Assembly (NCBI GenBank): GCA_024742305.1
Contig: JANSYQ010000007.1
Coordinates: 62,001-126,000 of the forward strand
DNA: 64,000 nt
Source of the DNA: a bacterium
Lineage (GTDB): Bacteria > Bacteroidota > Bacteroidia > Flavobacteriales_D > Crocinitomicaceae
Direction: 5' to 3'
Part shown: positions 60,018 to 64,000 of the stretch, piece after piece
How the letters are laid out: each line of letters starts with the position of its first letter
Numbering within the stretch: the first letter of the stretch is position 1
Position numbers and translations under genes: made by a program
The notes under the pieces: model-generated
Databases searched by the model: none
What the model was told of the DNA's origin: nothing
Seen by the model: only the letters and a program-made list of their open reading frames with translations

Positions 60018-60353
60018 ATGAGTTCAATTCGACAAAGCAAAGTAGAACGGGTAGTTCAGGAGGAACTTTCCATGATTTTTCAGCGCAACGCACGGGAGTT
60101 GTGTCTTGGAGCAATGGTTTCTGCAACTGTGGTGCGCGTAACACCTGACCTATCGTTGGCGCGCTGCTACGTGAGCGTTTTTGCTGGTCCACCGAAAGAA
60201 GAGGTGTTGGAAAATATCAAATTGAATGCTTCAAAAATTCGTGGTGAAGTTGGGAGGCGATTGAAAAATATGAGTCGAATTCCAGAACTGACGTTTCACA
60301 TTGATGATTCTTTGGACTATGCCAATGAAATCGATGAACTTTTAAAGAAGTAG
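60018..60353 (+). CDS. rbfA: 30S ribosome-binding factor A
   Basis: A 111-residue KH-fold protein needed for late 30S assembly and 16S rRNA 5'-end maturation. Family features are SSIRQSKVERVVQEELS at the N-terminus, VRVTPDLSLARCYVSVF and RIPELTFHIDDSLDYA. Normal length. The frame extends upstream to 59949 across an intergenic repeat; ATG 60018 is the family start. The gene is followed, in the same frame and 3 nt after its stop, by the permease gene, a common flavobacterial order. Confidence 0.95.
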   Translation: MSSIRQSKVERVVQEELSMIFQRNARELCLGAMVSATVVRVTPDLSLARCYVSVFAGPPKEEVLENIKLNASKIRGEVGRRLKNMSRIPELTFHIDDSLDYANEIDELLKK

Positions 60354-60356
60354 GGC

Positions 60357-61571
60357 ATTAACGTTCCTTATTTCATAGCGCGTAGATATCTCGCTACCAA
60401 GCGGAAGAAAAATGTAATCAATCTGATTACGCGCATTTCCGTTGTGGGAATCACCATCATTACTGCGACCCTTATTGTGCTTCTTTCTGCCTTCAATGGA
60501 ATTGAAACGATGATCGAGAATTTGTACTCGGAATTCGATACAGATTTGACCATTCGAGTAGAAAAAGGGAAGTCGTTCAATGAGGAGCGCATCGACATGA
60601 AAAAATTAGCAAAACTGGAAGGTGTTAAGAATCATTCTCGTGTCGTTGAAGAAGTCGTGATTTTGAAGCGAGATAAGAAGTGGGTGAGTGTGAACATGCT
60701 TGGCGTTGAGCCCTCTTTTCTCAAAATGACCAATATGGCCGATAATATGGCTGAAGGTGAACCCAACTTGAGAGAGGAAGGCGAGGATCGGGCGATATTG
60801 GGTGCAGGCGTTTTAGGAAAGTTGGAAGGTTATGTTCCCAAGCAAGTGGGAGTTGACATGGTTGATTGCTACGTTCCGAAACGAGATGCGAAAATTCGCC
60901 CGGGGAAAAGTCCGTTTCAACAAAAGAAAATTGGCGTATCGGGTACCATTAGCTACAATAGGGAAGTAAGTTCTCAGTTTATGATCATTCCGTTCGATCT
61001 ATCAAGAGAGTTAATGGAATTCGACGATGAAATATCTGCCATTTATATTGATGCCAAGGAAGGAGTGGATAACGCCGAACTAAAGGAAAGAGTACAAAAG
61101 TTGGTGGGGTCAGATTTCAAAGTGAAAACCAGTTATGAGAAGAACGAATTGATCTATAAAACCAGTCAATCTGAGCGAATTATCGTACTTATAATCCTAC
61201 TGTTCATCTTCGTGTTGGCGGCGTTTAACCTAGTCGCTTCTCTCACGATGTTGTTTGTCGAGAAGTTAGAAGACGTAAAAACAATGGTGAGTTTTGGAAC
61301 GCCGCGAAAATATATTTTCCGCATTTTCTTCATTGAAGGTTTGCTGATTTCAGGAAAAGGCATTCTTTTCGGATTGATTCTCGGCTATGCTGTTTGTTGG
61401 GCACAACTACAGTTTTCATTGATCAAAATGCCGAACTCCAATGGCGAAGCGTTTCCGATTGGGTTAAGTGCCATGGATGGACTGCTGATATTTTCTCTCG
61501 TAGCAGCACTGTCGATTTTGTTCAGTTATTTTCCGGTGGCCTATTTGATTCGCCGAAATGTAAAGTCGTAG
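60357..61571 (+). CDS. LolC/E (FtsX-like) ABC transporter permease, probable ATT start
   Basis: A ~404-residue inner-membrane permease of the lipoprotein-releasing LolC/LolE type (FtsX domain). It has a cytoplasmic N-terminus with NVPYFIARRYLATKRKKNVI, membrane helix 1 (VVGITIITATLIVLLSAFNG), a large periplasmic domain and three C-terminal helices (LIILLFIFVLAAFNLVASL, FFIEGLLISGKGILFGLILG, LLIFSLVAALSILFSYFPVA). The first usual start codon is GTG 60444, which would remove the conserved N-terminus and cut helix 1. The in-frame codon where homologues have Met is ATT at 60357, preceded by an AGTAGGG tract at the end of rbfA. The ATPase partner is not in the window. Confidence 0.85.
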   Translation: MNVPYFIARRYLATKRKKNVINLITRISVVGITIITATLIVLLSAFNGIETMIENLYSEFDTDLTIRVEKGKSFNEERIDMKKLAKLEGVKNHSRVVEEVVILKRDKKWVSVNMLGVEPSFLKMTNMADNMAEGEPNLREEGEDRAILGAGVLGKLEGYVPKQVGVDMVDCYVPKRDAKIRPGKSPFQQKKIGVSGTISYNREVSSQFMIIPFDLSRELMEFDDEISAIYIDAKEGVDNAELKERVQKLVGSDFKVKTSYEKNELIYKTSQSERIIVLIILLFIFVLAAFNLVASLTMLFVEKLEDVKTMVSFGTPRKYIFRIFFIEGLLISGKGILFGLILGYAVCWAQLQFSLIKMPNSNGEAFPIGLSAMDGLLIFSLVAALSILFSYFPVAYLIRRNVKS

Positions 61572-61573
61572 CG

Positions 61574-62080
61574 ATGAAAATGATTCTTCTTCTAACGTCA
61601 CTTTTGTTTTTGATTTGCAGTTGTGAAATGTCGGAAAGCGACAAAGAGACAGATGCTGACAAACGCTCCATTCAACGAATGAATGCGCCTAAAAAAAAGG
61701 TGGATAATTCAAATTCAGAAATCTCCTATGAGATAATCATGGAAGAACTTTACGGAAATTGGGTACTCATCGGCGTAAGTGAAGATAGAAACGGACCGGG
61801 TCTAGCTCCTCAAGGAGAACTGCTTTTTGCTTTTCGTAAGAATGGCGCCATGACTGTAGCCACTGAAGGCATGCAAGAGATTACTGAAAATTTAGCGGAG
61901 ATTCCTTCTCCATACAGCATCGAAGAAACCAAACTGTGTTCAGACGATCCATTATTCGCGTTGCAATTCGTGCAAAGATGCGTTGAGGTCATTCGTTTAA
62001 ACGAGGGTCGGATGTCCATCGCAGTTGAAATTCCTGATGTTGGCTTTATATTTAAACACTTTGTGAAGCTGGAAGAATAG
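61574..62080 (+). CDS. Hypothetical lipoprotein, lipocalin-like
   Basis: A 168-residue putative lipoprotein (MKMILLLTSLLFLICS then Cys, EMSES). The mature part, after a charged linker (~18-50), begins with ELYGNWVLIGVSED, the kind of strand that opens lipocalin-like calycin domains, and continues with GELLFAFRKNGAMTVATEG and a C-terminal GFIFKHFVKLEE. It starts 2 bp after the permease stop, so it belongs to the rbfA-permease operon. The longer frame from 61394 lies inside the permease gene and is not used. Ligand unknown. Confidence 0.72.
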   Translation: MKMILLLTSLLFLICSCEMSESDKETDADKRSIQRMNAPKKKVDNSNSEISYEIIMEELYGNWVLIGVSEDRNGPGLAPQGELLFAFRKNGAMTVATEGMQEITENLAEIPSPYSIEETKLCSDDPLFALQFVQRCVEVIRLNEGRMSIAVEIPDVGFIFKHFVKLEE

Positions 62081-63972
<1,892 letters not shown>

Positions 63973-63990
63973 TACAAAAAGTCAAGCGAC

Positions 63991-64000
63991 ATGCAATTAG
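63991..64000 (+). CDS. atpC: Start of ATP synthase epsilon subunit (cut by window end)
   Basis: Only ATGCAATTAG is visible (Met-Gln-Leu), 18 bp after the atpD stop. Epsilon subunits commonly begin MQLE, and atpC normally follows atpD in this phylum, so this is very probably its start. Confidence 0.6.

Overview
The window looks like a chromosomal segment of a free-living member of the Bacteroidota, order Flavobacteriales (perhaps Crocinitomicaceae or Cryomorphaceae; the family is a guess). The evidence is six large secreted proteins with type IX secretion (T9SS) C-terminal signals (type B 'NRWG...WDG' tails and type A 'YPNP...GxY' tails), DUF4270, DUF4349 and DUF7948 proteins, the short glycogen-synthase-like gene beside DUF4270 and glmS, many small signal-peptide proteins and lipoproteins, and promoters of the Bacteroidota TAnnTTTG type. 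I saw no rRNA, tRNA, CRISPR array, transposase or phage gene.

Layout: 1-2182 is the 3' part of a repeat-rich T9SS type B protein (213-bp repeats). 2375-8487 holds a DUF72 gene, a small secreted protein and a minus-strand MBOAT acyltransferase/SGNH/SGNH operon that probably O-acylates a surface glycan. 8693-15566 mixes a YyaL-like thioredoxin-domain protein, YD-repeat-like and TPR-like secreted proteins, an extended SDR and an alkyltransferase-like protein. 15841-21119 is a three-gene plus-strand operon of unknown function (385, 1011 and 350 aa; the last has an HExxH motif), preceded by two inverted repeats. It is the best candidate for an undescribed system. 21147-26207 is a run of small exported proteins, including a DUF4349 lipoprotein and a parvulin-like protein.

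26315-33180 is core metabolism: glycogen-synthase-like/DUF4270/glmS on the minus strand, and panC, panD, a flippase-like membrane protein and an rfaE2-like gene on the plus strand. 33260-36110 is a tandem family of exported proteins sharing a CxC...C...C pattern. 36093-40411 is a minus-strand operon of amidophosphoribosyltransferase, an orphan histidine kinase and gpmI. 40596-57073 is dominated by giant T9SS substrates, including two tandem paralogues with matching promoters and terminators, with 3-hydroxyanthranilate dioxygenase and an atypical SDR between them. 57230-64000 holds an M23 peptidase, an MsbA-like ABC exporter, rbfA, a LolC/E-type permease that seems to start at ATT, a lipoprotein, atpD and the first bases of atpC.

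Recurring themes are surface and envelope construction (T9SS cargo, lipoproteins, glycan acylation, heptose activation, peptidoglycan hydrolase, lipid export), non-ATG starts (GTG, TTG, probable ATT), short 3' overlaps between convergent genes, and -7 elements placed exactly 4 nt before the start codon, which suggests leaderless mRNAs. Many starts were moved downstream of the longest ORF so that a signal peptide or family N-terminus begins the protein.
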